Positions 10,131-19,500 of a stretch of 51,279 nucleotides of DNA are shown here, one piece after another. Source of the DNA: Candidatus Dormiibacterota bacterium (GTDB taxonomy: Bacteria > Chloroflexota > Dormibacteria > Aeolococcales > Aeolococcaceae); NCBI GenBank assembly GCA_003132525.1, contig PKXZ01000049.1, positions 92,727 to 144,005 of the forward strand, in the 5' to 3' direction. The notes under the pieces were generated by a model that was given only the letters and a program-made list of their open reading frames with translations, searched no databases and was not told the origin of the DNA. The position numbers and the translations under genes were made by a program. The first letter of the stretch is position 1, and every line of letters starts with the position of its first letter.

Positions 10131-10413
10131 CAGTTCGAAGTTCCCCCTAAGTGTTTGCTCGGCGCGGTGCGCCGAGTCCGGTCCTGACGAAAGGCGCGTC
10201 CGCTGCGACGCGCTCACGGCCGTCGATCAGACGCCCTGATCCCGACGGCGTCGCAACATGAATCCCAAGGGCTCTCCTCCATGAACATGCCGCCAGTGAT
10301 TGACGCGCGGAGAGACTCCCGAGCCTGCCCGTCGGCCACCTCCTCTCGGGGACGACTCACCGTATACACGCGGAGGTTACATCGCGACCCAAATGGCCCG
10401 CTCGGCGCAATCC

Positions 10414-11433
10414 TCAGGCGGGGTTTTCGGGCTTCCGAGCCCGGCTCGGCGCCACCCGGGACGGCTCTCCGGGCATCTTCGGGTACTGGGGCGGCCATGG
10501 CGCATCGACCTGTCCCGCCGCGGTATCCCGCTCGTGAAGCGCGAGCACGGGTTCGAGGGATTGCGGTGCGGTGGACATCGGCAGCCAGGGGTCACCGTCG
10601 CTGGCGACCCGGGGTGGCACCGTCGCGATGGTCAGGACGTCGGGCGTGATCGCCTCCAGCTCGTCCCAGGAGAACGGGGTCGACACCTGCGCCCCCGGAC
10701 GGGCCCGGACCGACCAGGCGCCGAAGATGGTCTTGTGGGGAGCGTTCTGATTGAAGTCGACAAAGACGCGGCGTCCGCGCTCCTCCTTCCACCAGGCGGC
10801 GGTGATCAGATCGGGTCGCCTGCGCTCCAGCTCACGTGCCACGGCGACCGCCGCCGAGCGAACCTCGTAGGAGGTCCACTCGGACAGGAGCCGAACGTAG
10901 ACGTGGATACCCCGGTTGCCCGTTGTCTTGGGGAGGCAGAGCACGCCAAGCTCATCGAACAGTGCGCGAACTTCACGCGCCGCCTCGCGCACCATCGGGA
11001 ACACGACGCCGGGGCTGGGGTCGAGGTCGATGCGGAGCTCGTCCGCGTGCTCCGGATCATTGGCCTTGGACGGCCAGACGTGGAAGCCGAGGCACCCGAG
11101 ATTCACCGCCCAGAGGACATGCGCGAGGTCGGCGGCCACCAGCGCCCGCGCCGTGGTGCCGTTGGGGGTGCTCACGATGGTCGTCTCGAGCCAGTCGGGA
11201 CGGGCGTCCGGGACGCGCTTCTGGAAGAACGACGGCCCGCTCGCCCCATTGGGGAATCGCTGGAGCAGCACCGGCCGCCCACCCATGGCGCGGAGCAACG
11301 GATCCTCGACCGACTGGTAGTAGCGAACCAGGTCGAGCTTGGTATCGCCTCGTTCGTTGAAATAGACCTTGCCCGGGTTGGTGATCGGGACCTCGCGGCC
11401 GGCCGCTTCGAACATTACGACGTCATCAGCCAT
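10414..11433 (-). CDS. LigD-type polymerase/primase domain protein, stand-alone
   Basis: ITNPGKVYF, LRIDLDPSPG, TTGNRGIHVYV, APHKTIFGAWSVRARPGAQVSTPFSWDEL: LigD PolDom signatures. MADDVVMFEAAG start preferred. Confidence 0.88.
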   Translation of the reverse strand: MADDVVMFEAAGREVPITNPGKVYFNERGDTKLDLVRYYQSVEDPLLRAMGGRPVLLQRFPNGASGPSFFQKRVPDARPDWLETTIVSTPNGTTARALVAADLAHVLWAVNLGCLGFHVWPSKANDPEHADELRIDLDPSPGVVFPMVREAAREVRALFDELGVLCLPKTTGNRGIHVYVRLLSEWTSYEVRSAAVAVARELERRRPDLITAAWWKEERGRRVFVDFNQNAPHKTIFGAWSVRARPGAQVSTPFSWDELEAITPDVLTIATVPPRVASDGDPWLPMSTAPQSLEPVLALHERDTAAGQVDAPWPPQYPKMPGEPSRVAPSRARKPENPA

Positions 11434-11501
11434 CGCCGGCGAGCATAGACGCGCCGGCGCTTCTGCGCCCACGAGCGCGCTTCGACGACAATCCGGCGGC
11501 G

Positions 11502-12983
11502 ATGGAGGAAGACCACGTGCCCCAGGCATCCCGCAAGTCCGAGCAGAAGTCCCATTCCGAGCCCGAGCAAGAGCCCGAGGGAGACTTCGCGGCGCTCATC
11601 GACTTCCACCCCTATCGAGACCGGTTCGAGGCGTACCACCGGATCCCCGCCGAGCCACGCTCGCGCGAGAGCATCCTTGCCGAGCTCGGTGCCATGGCGG
11701 AGGAGGAGGACCGGATGGGCAATGCTGGTCGCGTCTCCGGCTCCATCTATCACGGCGGGCACGACCATTACCAGTTCCTCACCGAGGCATACGGACTCTT
11801 CGCGCACGCCAATGTCCTGCAACGAGACATGTATCCGAGTGCCACCAAGCTCGAGGGCGAGATCGTCGCGATGACGGCGTCGTTGCTGAACGGCGCGGCC
11901 GTCGCCGAGCATCATCCCGGGGAGGAGGTGTGCGGGGTGGTGACCTTCGGCGGTACCGAGAGCCTTATCAATCCAATGCTCGTGTACCGCGAGCGGGGGA
12001 GGGTGGAGAAGGGCATCGCCGCCCCGGAGGTGATCATCCCGGTCACTGCGCACGTCGCCCTGCAGAAGGCCGCGCACATGCTCGACATCGAGATCATCCA
12101 GGCGCCGGTGCGTGACGACTGGCGCGCCGACGTCGACTGGATGCGCGAGCACGTGACGCCGAACACGATCGCGATTGTCGGTTCGGCCGGGAACTACCCG
12201 CACGGGCTCATCGATCCGATCGAGGAGATATCGGCGCTCGCGCTCGAGCATGATCTCGGGTTCCACGTGGACGGATGCATGGGAGGCTTCATCCTTCCCT
12301 GGGCGGAGCGGCTGGGATATCCGATACCTGTGTTCGACTTCCGGCTCCCCGGAGTCACGTCGATCTCCGCCGACACCCACAAGTTCGGCTACGCGCTCAA
12401 GGGCACGTCGGTGCTCCTGTATCGGAACAGCACGCTGCGCCGCTACCAGTACTTCAGCTACCCGGACTGGCCGGGCGGCATCTACATGTCGCCGGGGCTC
12501 TCGGGCAGCCGTTCGGGGGGAGTCGTGGCGGCCGCGTGGGCCGCGATGCTCAGCCTGGGCGAGCAGGGATATATGGAGATCGCCGAACGGATCTTCGAGA
12601 CCGCGGCCACGATCCTCACCGGCATCGCGACCATCCCGGAGCTCGAGGTCTTCGGCGACCCGACATTCATCATCGCCTTCCGCGGGCGCGGCATCGACAT
12701 CTACCACGTCAACGATTTCCTGATCAGCAAGGGATGGCGCCTCAACGCGCTGCAGCTCCCGCCCGGGCTGCACTTCTGTGTCACGCGACCGAATACCGCC
12801 GATGGCGTTGCCGACGCTTTCCTCGCCGACCTGCGCGACGCCGTTGCGTACGCGAAGACCCCAGGGCTCGGTCCGGCGCGGAGCGGCGCGCTCTACGGGC
12901 TTGGCGGCTCCCCCGAGGGCAACGAGGCGCTGGACCTGCTGTTCGCCGCCGCTCTGGACGCGATGTACGACGTGGTCCCCTGA
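11502..12983 (+). CDS. PLP-dependent decarboxylase/lyase family, sphingosine-1-phosphate lyase-like
   Basis: GVTSISADTHKFGYALKGTSVLLYRN...YQYFSYPDWPGGIYMSPGLSGSRSGG...GWRLNALQLPPGLHFC, closely resembling remembered eukaryotic S1P lyase sequence around the PLP lysine. Confidence 0.83.
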   Translation: MEEDHVPQASRKSEQKSHSEPEQEPEGDFAALIDFHPYRDRFEAYHRIPAEPRSRESILAELGAMAEEEDRMGNAGRVSGSIYHGGHDHYQFLTEAYGLFAHANVLQRDMYPSATKLEGEIVAMTASLLNGAAVAEHHPGEEVCGVVTFGGTESLINPMLVYRERGRVEKGIAAPEVIIPVTAHVALQKAAHMLDIEIIQAPVRDDWRADVDWMREHVTPNTIAIVGSAGNYPHGLIDPIEEISALALEHDLGFHVDGCMGGFILPWAERLGYPIPVFDFRLPGVTSISADTHKFGYALKGTSVLLYRNSTLRRYQYFSYPDWPGGIYMSPGLSGSRSGGVVAAAWAAMLSLGEQGYMEIAERIFETAATILTGIATIPELEVFGDPTFIIAFRGRGIDIYHVNDFLISKGWRLNALQLPPGLHFCVTRPNTADGVADAFLADLRDAVAYAKTPGLGPARSGALYGLGGSPEGNEALDLLFAAALDAMYDVVP

Positions 12984-12988
12984 CCCGG

Positions 12989-14548
12989 ATGGCCGAGCCG
13001 TGGATCCTCGCGGTGGATCTTGGAACCGGGGGGCCGAAAACCGGTGCGGTCACGCTGTCGGGCGAGCTGCTGGCGGTCGCGCATCGCAGCGTGGCGACGG
13101 CGTTCAGCGATGACGGGGGCGCGGTACAGGACCCACATGCGTGGTGGGACGGCATCCGCGAGGGCGTCGCGGAAGTCCTGAGCCACGGGGTCGATCCGGC
13201 CGCCGCGGTGGGGGTGGGGATCACCGGTCAGTGGGGATCGACGGTGGCGGTGGGCAAGGACGGTGACCCGGTTGCTCCGTGCATGCTCTGGTCGGACACG
13301 CGTGGACGCGCGCTTGCGGCGCAACGCCTTGGCGGGGCTCTCAAAATCGTCGGCTACTCGCCGGCCAATCTCGTGAGCTGGCTGCGTCTCACCGGTGGCG
13401 CTCCATCGCCGGGCGGAGCCGATCCGCTCGGACATCATCTGTATCTCGCCGCTCGCGAGCCCGATGTCTACGCGCGGGTCGAGACGCTCCTCGAGCCGCT
13501 GGATTACCTCGGCATGCGATTCACCGGCAGGCGGGCTGCGACTCAGGCTTCGATGATCCTGTCGTGGCTCACCGACAATCGTCCGCGCGGCAAGGGCGAC
13601 TATCAGCCGGGGCTGGTGCGCCGGTCGGGTCGCGAGCCCGCAAAGCTCCCGGAGATGGTGCCCACCGGCAGCGTCCTCGGAGGTCTGCAGACCGCGGTCG
13701 CCGCGGAGCTCGGGGTTCCGGAGGGAATCCCAGTCGTCGCGGGGATCCCGGACCTGCACACCGCGTATATCGGCTCTGGAGCGGTGGCGCCCTACGCCGG
13801 GCACGTGACCATCAGCACGAGCGCATGGATCGGGTGCGAGGTGCCGTTCAAGCGCACCGACGTGTTGCACCAGGTCGCGTCGGTTCCCGCGCTCCGCAAG
13901 GGCTCGTATCTCGTGGCCAACAACCACGAGACCGCGGGGTTGTGCTTGCAGTGGCTGCGGGACTCGGCCGGCGTGTGCGGTGGCACCGCTGCGTCCGGGA
14001 ATGACGGATATGAGCAGCTGACCGCGCTGGCGTCGACGGTACCGCCCGGTGCCGGCGGGGTGCTGTTCACGCCATGGCTCAACGGCGAGCGGAGCCCTGT
14101 GGACGATCGAACACTGCGCGCCGCGTTTCTCAACATCTCGATGACCACTGAGCGCGCTCACCTGGTGCGCGCCGTGCTCGAGGGGGTGGCGTTCAACGCT
14201 CGCTGGCTGCTCGACTCCGTGGAGCGGTTCATCAAACGGCCCATGACCACGCTTCGCATCCTCGGTGGCGGAGCGGTCTCGGATCTCTGGTGTCAGATCC
14301 ATGCCGACATCCTCGAGCGGCGCATCGAACGCGTGGCCGCGCCGATGTACGCAAACCTCCGCGGCGCGGCACTCTTCGCGTCGATGTCGCTGGGAAACAT
14401 CGACCTGGCGGGCGCAGCAGCGCGGGTTCTGCTCGACGCCACCTTCGATCCCGACCCGCAAGCGCGCAACGTCTACGCGCCCATGTACGCGGAATATCGC
14501 CGCCTGTACCATCGCCTCCACGGCGTGTACGAGAGGTTGAACGCTTGA
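12989..14548 (+). CDS. FGGY family carbohydrate kinase (xylulokinase-like)
   Basis: ILAVDLGTGGPKTGAVTLSGELLAVAHRSV N-terminal phosphate motif; GITGQWGS; LEGVAFNARWLLDSVE; RILGGGAVSDLWCQIHADI. ORF extends to 12275 but MAEPWILAVDLGTG at 12989 is the natural start. Confidence 0.88.
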   Translation: MAEPWILAVDLGTGGPKTGAVTLSGELLAVAHRSVATAFSDDGGAVQDPHAWWDGIREGVAEVLSHGVDPAAAVGVGITGQWGSTVAVGKDGDPVAPCMLWSDTRGRALAAQRLGGALKIVGYSPANLVSWLRLTGGAPSPGGADPLGHHLYLAAREPDVYARVETLLEPLDYLGMRFTGRRAATQASMILSWLTDNRPRGKGDYQPGLVRRSGREPAKLPEMVPTGSVLGGLQTAVAAELGVPEGIPVVAGIPDLHTAYIGSGAVAPYAGHVTISTSAWIGCEVPFKRTDVLHQVASVPALRKGSYLVANNHETAGLCLQWLRDSAGVCGGTAASGNDGYEQLTALASTVPPGAGGVLFTPWLNGERSPVDDRTLRAAFLNISMTTERAHLVRAVLEGVAFNARWLLDSVERFIKRPMTTLRILGGGAVSDLWCQIHADILERRIERVAAPMYANLRGAALFASMSLGNIDLAGAAARVLLDATFDPDPQARNVYAPMYAEYRRLYHRLHGVYERLNA

Positions 14549-15744
14549 GCACCGACACCACCCGTGCTCGCGGGATCCGTTGGGCGATCCTCCTTGTCTA
14601 CGCATTGCTGGCGGCCTGCACGCAGTTGCTCTGGCTCAGCTTTGCGGCGATCGACACCGACTCGGCGCGTGTCCTGCACACCGATGTCGGCACCGTCGGC
14701 GACCTCGCGGCCATCTTTCCCTTCGTCTACGTGGTACTCGCCCTCCCCGTGGGCAGGTGGCTCGACACAAGGTTCACCCACGCCCTGGCGATCGGCGCGG
14801 TGCTCACCGGCGCGGGCGCCCTGCTGCGCATCGCCGCACCCACGTCGTTTGGCGTCCAGCTCGCCGGACAGTTCGTGATCGCTGCCGGCCAGCCATTCGT
14901 GCTCAACAGCATCACCAAGGTCGCCGCCCGCTACTTCCCGCAGCCGGAGCGCGCGACCGCCATCTCGATCGGAAGCGTTGCGCTGTTCCTCGGCATCCTC
15001 GCCTCGGTGCTCATCGCCGGTCCACTGTTCTCCGCGGGCGGCCTCGGGCTGGTGCTCACCGTCGAGGCGATCCCTTCAGTGGTTGCCGCGGTGCTCATGC
15101 TCGTTCTGCTCCGCGTGCCCGCCCTGTATCAGGATGACGCGTCCACTGCCGTGAGCCTTCGCTGGCTGCTCCGGGATCGATTCATGTGGCTGCTCGCCGG
15201 GCTCATCTTCATCGGCATGGGGGTGTACAACGCCGTGGCGACCTGGCTGCAGCCGGTGCTCGCGAACTTCGGCCAGGGCGGTGCGGCGGGCAATCTCATC
15301 GCCGTGCTCACCGCCGGAGGAATCGTCGGGGCGGCAATCCTGCCACCGGTAGTCGCGGCGCGCGATTGGCGCCGCCCGATGCTCATCATCGCGCTCGCGG
15401 TCTCCGCGATCGCGTTTGCGGCGACGGATCTTCGCCATGAGATCGCGTGGCTCGTGGTGTGGCTGTTCGCGGCCGGGTTCGTGCTCATGGCCTGCCTTCC
15501 GGTCGTGCTCGACTGGTCGGCGGTGCACGCGGGACGCGCGCGAGAGGGCGCGGCCGCCGGATTCCTGTTGATGGCGGGGAACCTCGGTGGCGTCGTCCTG
15601 GTGCTCGTGATTCAGGCGGTGATGGGCAACGCGTACCTCCCGCTTGCGGCACTTGCGGTCATCGGGATCCTCGGGCTGCCGCTTGCGCTCGGTCTGCCTG
15701 CCCGCGGCGCGGTGCGCGCAGTCGCTCAACCCGTGCGGGACTGA
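14545..15744 (+). CDS. MFS transporter
   Basis: About 12 hydrophobic segments; TTG start at 14545 overlapping the upstream TGA (TTGA). Confidence 0.8.
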   Translation: MSTDTTRARGIRWAILLVYALLAACTQLLWLSFAAIDTDSARVLHTDVGTVGDLAAIFPFVYVVLALPVGRWLDTRFTHALAIGAVLTGAGALLRIAAPTSFGVQLAGQFVIAAGQPFVLNSITKVAARYFPQPERATAISIGSVALFLGILASVLIAGPLFSAGGLGLVLTVEAIPSVVAAVLMLVLLRVPALYQDDASTAVSLRWLLRDRFMWLLAGLIFIGMGVYNAVATWLQPVLANFGQGGAAGNLIAVLTAGGIVGAAILPPVVAARDWRRPMLIIALAVSAIAFAATDLRHEIAWLVVWLFAAGFVLMACLPVVLDWSAVHAGRAREGAAAGFLLMAGNLGGVVLVLVIQAVMGNAYLPLAALAVIGILGLPLALGLPARGAVRAVAQPVRD

Positions 15745-15745
15745 C

Positions 15746-16723
15746 TCAGGCGGCCCCTGCCGCGCCGTCGCGACGTTTCACGGCGAGTGCCGAGATCGCC
15801 TCGAGCAGGCAGCGATGCGCGTTCTGCGCGGTGATCTCGGCCCAGTCGTAGGGCGGTGACACCTCAACGACGTCCATGGCGACGATGTCGGTGCGGAGCA
15901 CGATCTGCCGAATCGCGTGGAGCAGATCGACCGGTTGCATACCACCTGGCTCGGGCGTCCCAGTGCCTGGCGCGAACCCGGGGTCGAGCACGTCGATGTC
16001 GACCGAGAGATAGATGTACTGCGGTCCGTCGAGCGCTTGGGCGATCGCGTCCTCGATGACGGCCGCGACGCCCCGATCACGGAGTTCGCCCATCAGGTGC
16101 CAGCGCATCCCCTGGTCGCGCATCCACTCGAACACGTCCTTGGGCGGCCAGTACCCGCGCAACCCGACCTGCACGAAGTTGCGGCCCGAAACCGCGCCTG
16201 ATTCGATGAGGCGGCGCATCGGTGATCCGTGGGAGTACAGATTTCCCCAACTGCTGTTGCCGGTGTCCGCATGGGCATCGAAGTGCACGATCCCGACGCT
16301 CCCAGGCGAATACGCTGCGGCAACCGCGGTGGCCGACGGCCAGGTGATGGAGTGGTCGCCGCCGATGACCATCGGGATGATCCTTCGCTGCGCGACGTCG
16401 CCGACCCGCTCGCGGATCGCCGCATGGGAAGCCTCCGCCAAGCCGGGCAGGCAGAGGGCATCGCCGTAGTCCACGACGCGCAACACCTCGAGCGGCGCAA
16501 CCTCGAGCTCGAGGTGCCACTCGGCGGCCTGGTACGACGCGGTGCGCACACTCCGCGGTGCGAAACGGGCGCCGGGGCGGTAGGTGACGCCCTCGTCCCA
16601 GGGTGCCCCGACGATTGCGACATCGGGCTTGACATCGTCGAGCTGAGCGGCGCTCGTCAGGAGCGGCACCTTGCAGAACGTGGTCGGGCCGAGGTATGCA
16701 GGCCCGTCGGCAGCGTTGTCCAC
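15746..16723 (-). CDS. speB: Agmatinase/ureohydrolase family protein
   Basis: GGDHSITWPSATA, HFDAHADTG, SVDIDVLDPGFAPGTGTPEPGG: ureohydrolase Mn-binding motifs. Exact substrate unproven. Confidence 0.82.
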   Translation of the reverse strand: MDNAADGPAYLGPTTFCKVPLLTSAAQLDDVKPDVAIVGAPWDEGVTYRPGARFAPRSVRTASYQAAEWHLELEVAPLEVLRVVDYGDALCLPGLAEASHAAIRERVGDVAQRRIIPMVIGGDHSITWPSATAVAAAYSPGSVGIVHFDAHADTGNSSWGNLYSHGSPMRRLIESGAVSGRNFVQVGLRGYWPPKDVFEWMRDQGMRWHLMGELRDRGVAAVIEDAIAQALDGPQYIYLSVDIDVLDPGFAPGTGTPEPGGMQPVDLLHAIRQIVLRTDIVAMDVVEVSPPYDWAEITAQNAHRCLLEAISALAVKRRDGAAGAA

Positions 16724-16760
16724 CGCGCGAAGACTACCAATCAGCGCCAGAGTGGCGAGA

Positions 16761-17495
16761 ATGAGCTGCCAGATGCAGCTGACTGATTTCGACGCGGTGA
16801 GCTTCGACTGTTACGGGACCTTGATCGACTGGGAGGCCGGCATCGGTGCGGTCCTCGGCCCATGGGCGAGCGCGCACGGCGTGACCGCAACCAGCGAGGA
16901 GCTGCTCGAGCGGTATGCGCAGATCGAGGCTCGATGGGAGGCGGAGCAACCTGCGGCGTTGTACCCAGACATCCTCGATGCCGCGATGCGCAGCCTCGGC
17001 GCGAGCTTGGGCGTCGACGTCAGCGCAGCCGAGTCCGAGCGGCTCGCAACCTCGGTGGGAGACTGGCCGGCGTTCCCAGATTCGCCGGCTGCGCTGCGTG
17101 CGCTCTCGCAACAGTACAAGCTCGTCATCCTCTCCAATGTCGACCGCGCGTCGTTCGCGATGAGCAATGCGAGGCTGGGCGTCCACTTCGACGCGATCAT
17201 CACCGCGCAGGACGTCGGCTCGTACAAACCAACGCTCAAGAACTTCGAGGTACTGGTGGAGGCCGTTCGCGCAATGGGCGTCGAAGACGGCCGTCTGCTG
17301 CACGTTGCCCAGAGCCTTTTCCACGACCATGTTCCGGCCCGGAGCCTAGGGCTTCCGACGGTGTGGATCGACCGTCGAAGAGCCCGTCACGGCTGGGGTG
17401 CGACGCCACCGCCGCCCGAGACGCCGACGCCTGACTGGACGTTCCCCTCGATGGCCGGATTCGCTGCTGCATGCCATTCGGAACAAAACGAGTAA
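16761..17495 (+). CDS. HAD family hydrolase (haloacid dehalogenase type II-like)
   Basis: SFDCYGTLIDWEAG motif I, LVILSNVDRASF motif II, SYKPTLKNFE motif III. Confidence 0.87.
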   Translation: MSCQMQLTDFDAVSFDCYGTLIDWEAGIGAVLGPWASAHGVTATSEELLERYAQIEARWEAEQPAALYPDILDAAMRSLGASLGVDVSAAESERLATSVGDWPAFPDSPAALRALSQQYKLVILSNVDRASFAMSNARLGVHFDAIITAQDVGSYKPTLKNFEVLVEAVRAMGVEDGRLLHVAQSLFHDHVPARSLGLPTVWIDRRRARHGWGATPPPPETPTPDWTFPSMAGFAAACHSEQNE

Positions 17496-17522
17496 GGGAT
17501 GCCGGCCTGAAGCCGGCATCCC
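17496..17522. terminator. Bidirectional terminator-like hairpin between convergent genes
   Basis: GGGATGCCGGC-CTGAA-GCCGGCATCCC, perfect 11-bp stem between the HAD and SBP gene ends. Confidence 0.65.
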
Positions 17523-17565
17523 CTGTCGATGTCGCCGTGTTGCTGGAGTTGTCGCAGTATCGAGG

Positions 17566-19419
17566 TCAGGACCAGCGCCAGTTCTCCGGGTAGATCTGGA
17601 GGAGCGGATCCTGCGGGCCGGTGCCCTTCAGGTCCTTGTTGATCTCCGAGAGCTGCGCATCCGCAACCGGCAGCCAGATCACTGGGAGCTGTGCGGCCAG
17701 GTAGTTCTCGTAGGTATAGAGCGTCGAGACGCTGTTGCTGTCCTCAGTCGCAACGATGTCCTGCTCCGCCTGCGCGTCGCAGTAACCGCCGGAGTCCGAG
17801 CCCGCGTACTGGACGCTGGCGCCGGAACCGGTGCACGACCACAGCTCGTCGCCGGTCGGGTAGTAGTCAGGGGCGTAGATCCAACCACCACCCCAGAACT
17901 CCATGTCCCACGTGCAGGCCTGCCCGGTCTTGCACGGGATCGCGTTCCCGATCACCGTGTCGAAGGGCGCGGACGTCAGATCGATGGCGATGCCGGCCTG
18001 CGCGAAATCGGTCTTCAGCTGTGCCATCTCCTGGTCGAGCGAAGGCTGACCGCTCTCGTACTGGAGGCTGAAGGAGGCCTTGGCGCCCTGAGGAATTCCC
18101 GCGCCGCACTGGCCGGTGCCGGTGCCCGGGCTGGTGCACGTGCTCACACCGCCTGAATTGACTGTCCACCCGTTGGCCTGCAGCAGCGACCTTGCCTTGC
18201 TCGGGCTGTAGGGGTAGGGATTGCTCCTCTCGAACGAGTCGACGAACGTCGAGGACGGCTTGGTGGGCACCGGGCCGTATGTCGGGTAGGCGTACCCGAA
18301 GAACGCCTTGCTGATGAAGGTGTTCTGGTCGATCAGGTCCTGCATCGCCTGTCGGAAGTAGAGCTGCTTGAAGATCGGGCCGCTGGTCGGGTTGGTGAAG
18401 TTCTCCGGGAAGAACAGGACCTGCCATCCGATCCAGGGCTCGAAGTTGTAGGCGCTGTTCAGCGAGCTTTTCTGCAGTGCGTCGTTGGCGGGGAGATAGC
18501 CGTAGTCGACGGTGGTGTTGGTGACCGAGGTCGCCGCCTTGAGCTGGTTGAACTCGGCTCCCGCCTGCGTGAAGGGAACCTCGTTGAACTGGGTCAGAGT
18601 CGGCTTGATCGGTCCGCCGTAGCCGGGATTCGGGACCATCGAGACGTCGCCCGCGGTGTCCATCGACTTCAGCTTCCACGGTCCGTCGACGACCTGCCAG
18701 AGCGGGTTGGTGTCGTAGGTCGAGATCGACTTCGACTGCGCATCGAGGAACTTGAACACTGCCTGCGCGCCGGCCGGGGTCTCGTCGTAGTTACCGACTG
18801 GACCGGTGGCCGACTCCTTGTCCCAGACCTGCTGGGGCAGTGGGGTGATCTGGCTCAGCTCGTTGTAGGTGAAGAAGTACGAGCCGTACGCCTGGCTGAG
18901 GTTGAAGGTGATCTGCAGCGGGTTGCTCGGGTTGATGGTCGTGCTCAGGACGTTGTCCGGGTACTCGCCAGGCGAGTAGCCGGCCCAGTTCTCCTTGTTG
19001 GCGGTGACCAGGTTCTGCCAGAACTGGATGTCACGGGCGGTGATCTGGGTTCCGTCCGACCACTTCCATCCCTTGAGGGTGATGGTCACCGACTTGCCGT
19101 CCGCGGAGTAGACAGGGGCGTCGGCGAGGCTGAGGCTCGGGTTGAGCTGCACCTGACCGTTGTCGCCGAACCAGTAGAGCGGCCGGTACATCAGGTACTG
19201 GAACTGGCTGAGGTTCGCGACACTGAAATAGGCGAGTGACGCGAGCGGGAAGATGTAGTTCGGCTGCGACCCCGGACCCTCGGCGAACGTCGCCGTGGTC
19301 TTGGTGACTGCCGGACCCGTGCTGGAGGGGCTGTTGCTCCCACAGGCGGCGAGTACCAGTACTCCGAGTCCCGCTGCGGCGACGACGCTCCTCCGTCCCA
19401 ACATGCGTTTCGACGCCAT
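17566..19419 (-). CDS. ABC transporter substrate-binding lipoprotein, SBP_bac_5 (peptide/nickel-type) family
   Basis: LVLAACGSNSP lipobox; WKWSDGTQITARDIQFWQNLV, QLNPSLSLADAPVYSADGKSVTITLK family features; AGGAGAT RBS upstream of ATG 19419. Confidence 0.88.
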   Translation of the reverse strand: MASKRMLGRRSVVAAAGLGVLVLAACGSNSPSSTGPAVTKTTATFAEGPGSQPNYIFPLASLAYFSVANLSQFQYLMYRPLYWFGDNGQVQLNPSLSLADAPVYSADGKSVTITLKGWKWSDGTQITARDIQFWQNLVTANKENWAGYSPGEYPDNVLSTTINPSNPLQITFNLSQAYGSYFFTYNELSQITPLPQQVWDKESATGPVGNYDETPAGAQAVFKFLDAQSKSISTYDTNPLWQVVDGPWKLKSMDTAGDVSMVPNPGYGGPIKPTLTQFNEVPFTQAGAEFNQLKAATSVTNTTVDYGYLPANDALQKSSLNSAYNFEPWIGWQVLFFPENFTNPTSGPIFKQLYFRQAMQDLIDQNTFISKAFFGYAYPTYGPVPTKPSSTFVDSFERSNPYPYSPSKARSLLQANGWTVNSGGVSTCTSPGTGTGQCGAGIPQGAKASFSLQYESGQPSLDQEMAQLKTDFAQAGIAIDLTSAPFDTVIGNAIPCKTGQACTWDMEFWGGGWIYAPDYYPTGDELWSCTGSGASVQYAGSDSGGYCDAQAEQDIVATEDSNSVSTLYTYENYLAAQLPVIWLPVADAQLSEINKDLKGTGPQDPLLQIYPENWRWS

Positions 19420-19500
19420 GTGTATCTCCTCAGAACAACCTCCACGAATCCTGACGCGCACGATACGTAACGGCTACGCGCGATCAAAGAGTTCTGGACG

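Noticed and set aside
8733-10187. 484-aa plus-strand ORF
   Set aside because: Antisense shadow of the S53 peptidase gene; Arg/Gly/Asp-rich composition without recognisable domains.
11415-12773. 452-aa minus-strand ORF
   Set aside because: Antisense to the well-supported S1P-lyase-like gene; high-GC shadow frame.
12275-12988. N-terminal extension of the FGGY kinase ORF
   Set aside because: Overlaps the PLP-lyase gene in another frame; the kinase motif begins right after ATG 12989.
12893-14605. 570-aa minus-strand ORF
   Set aside because: Antisense to the FGGY kinase gene; no domain features.
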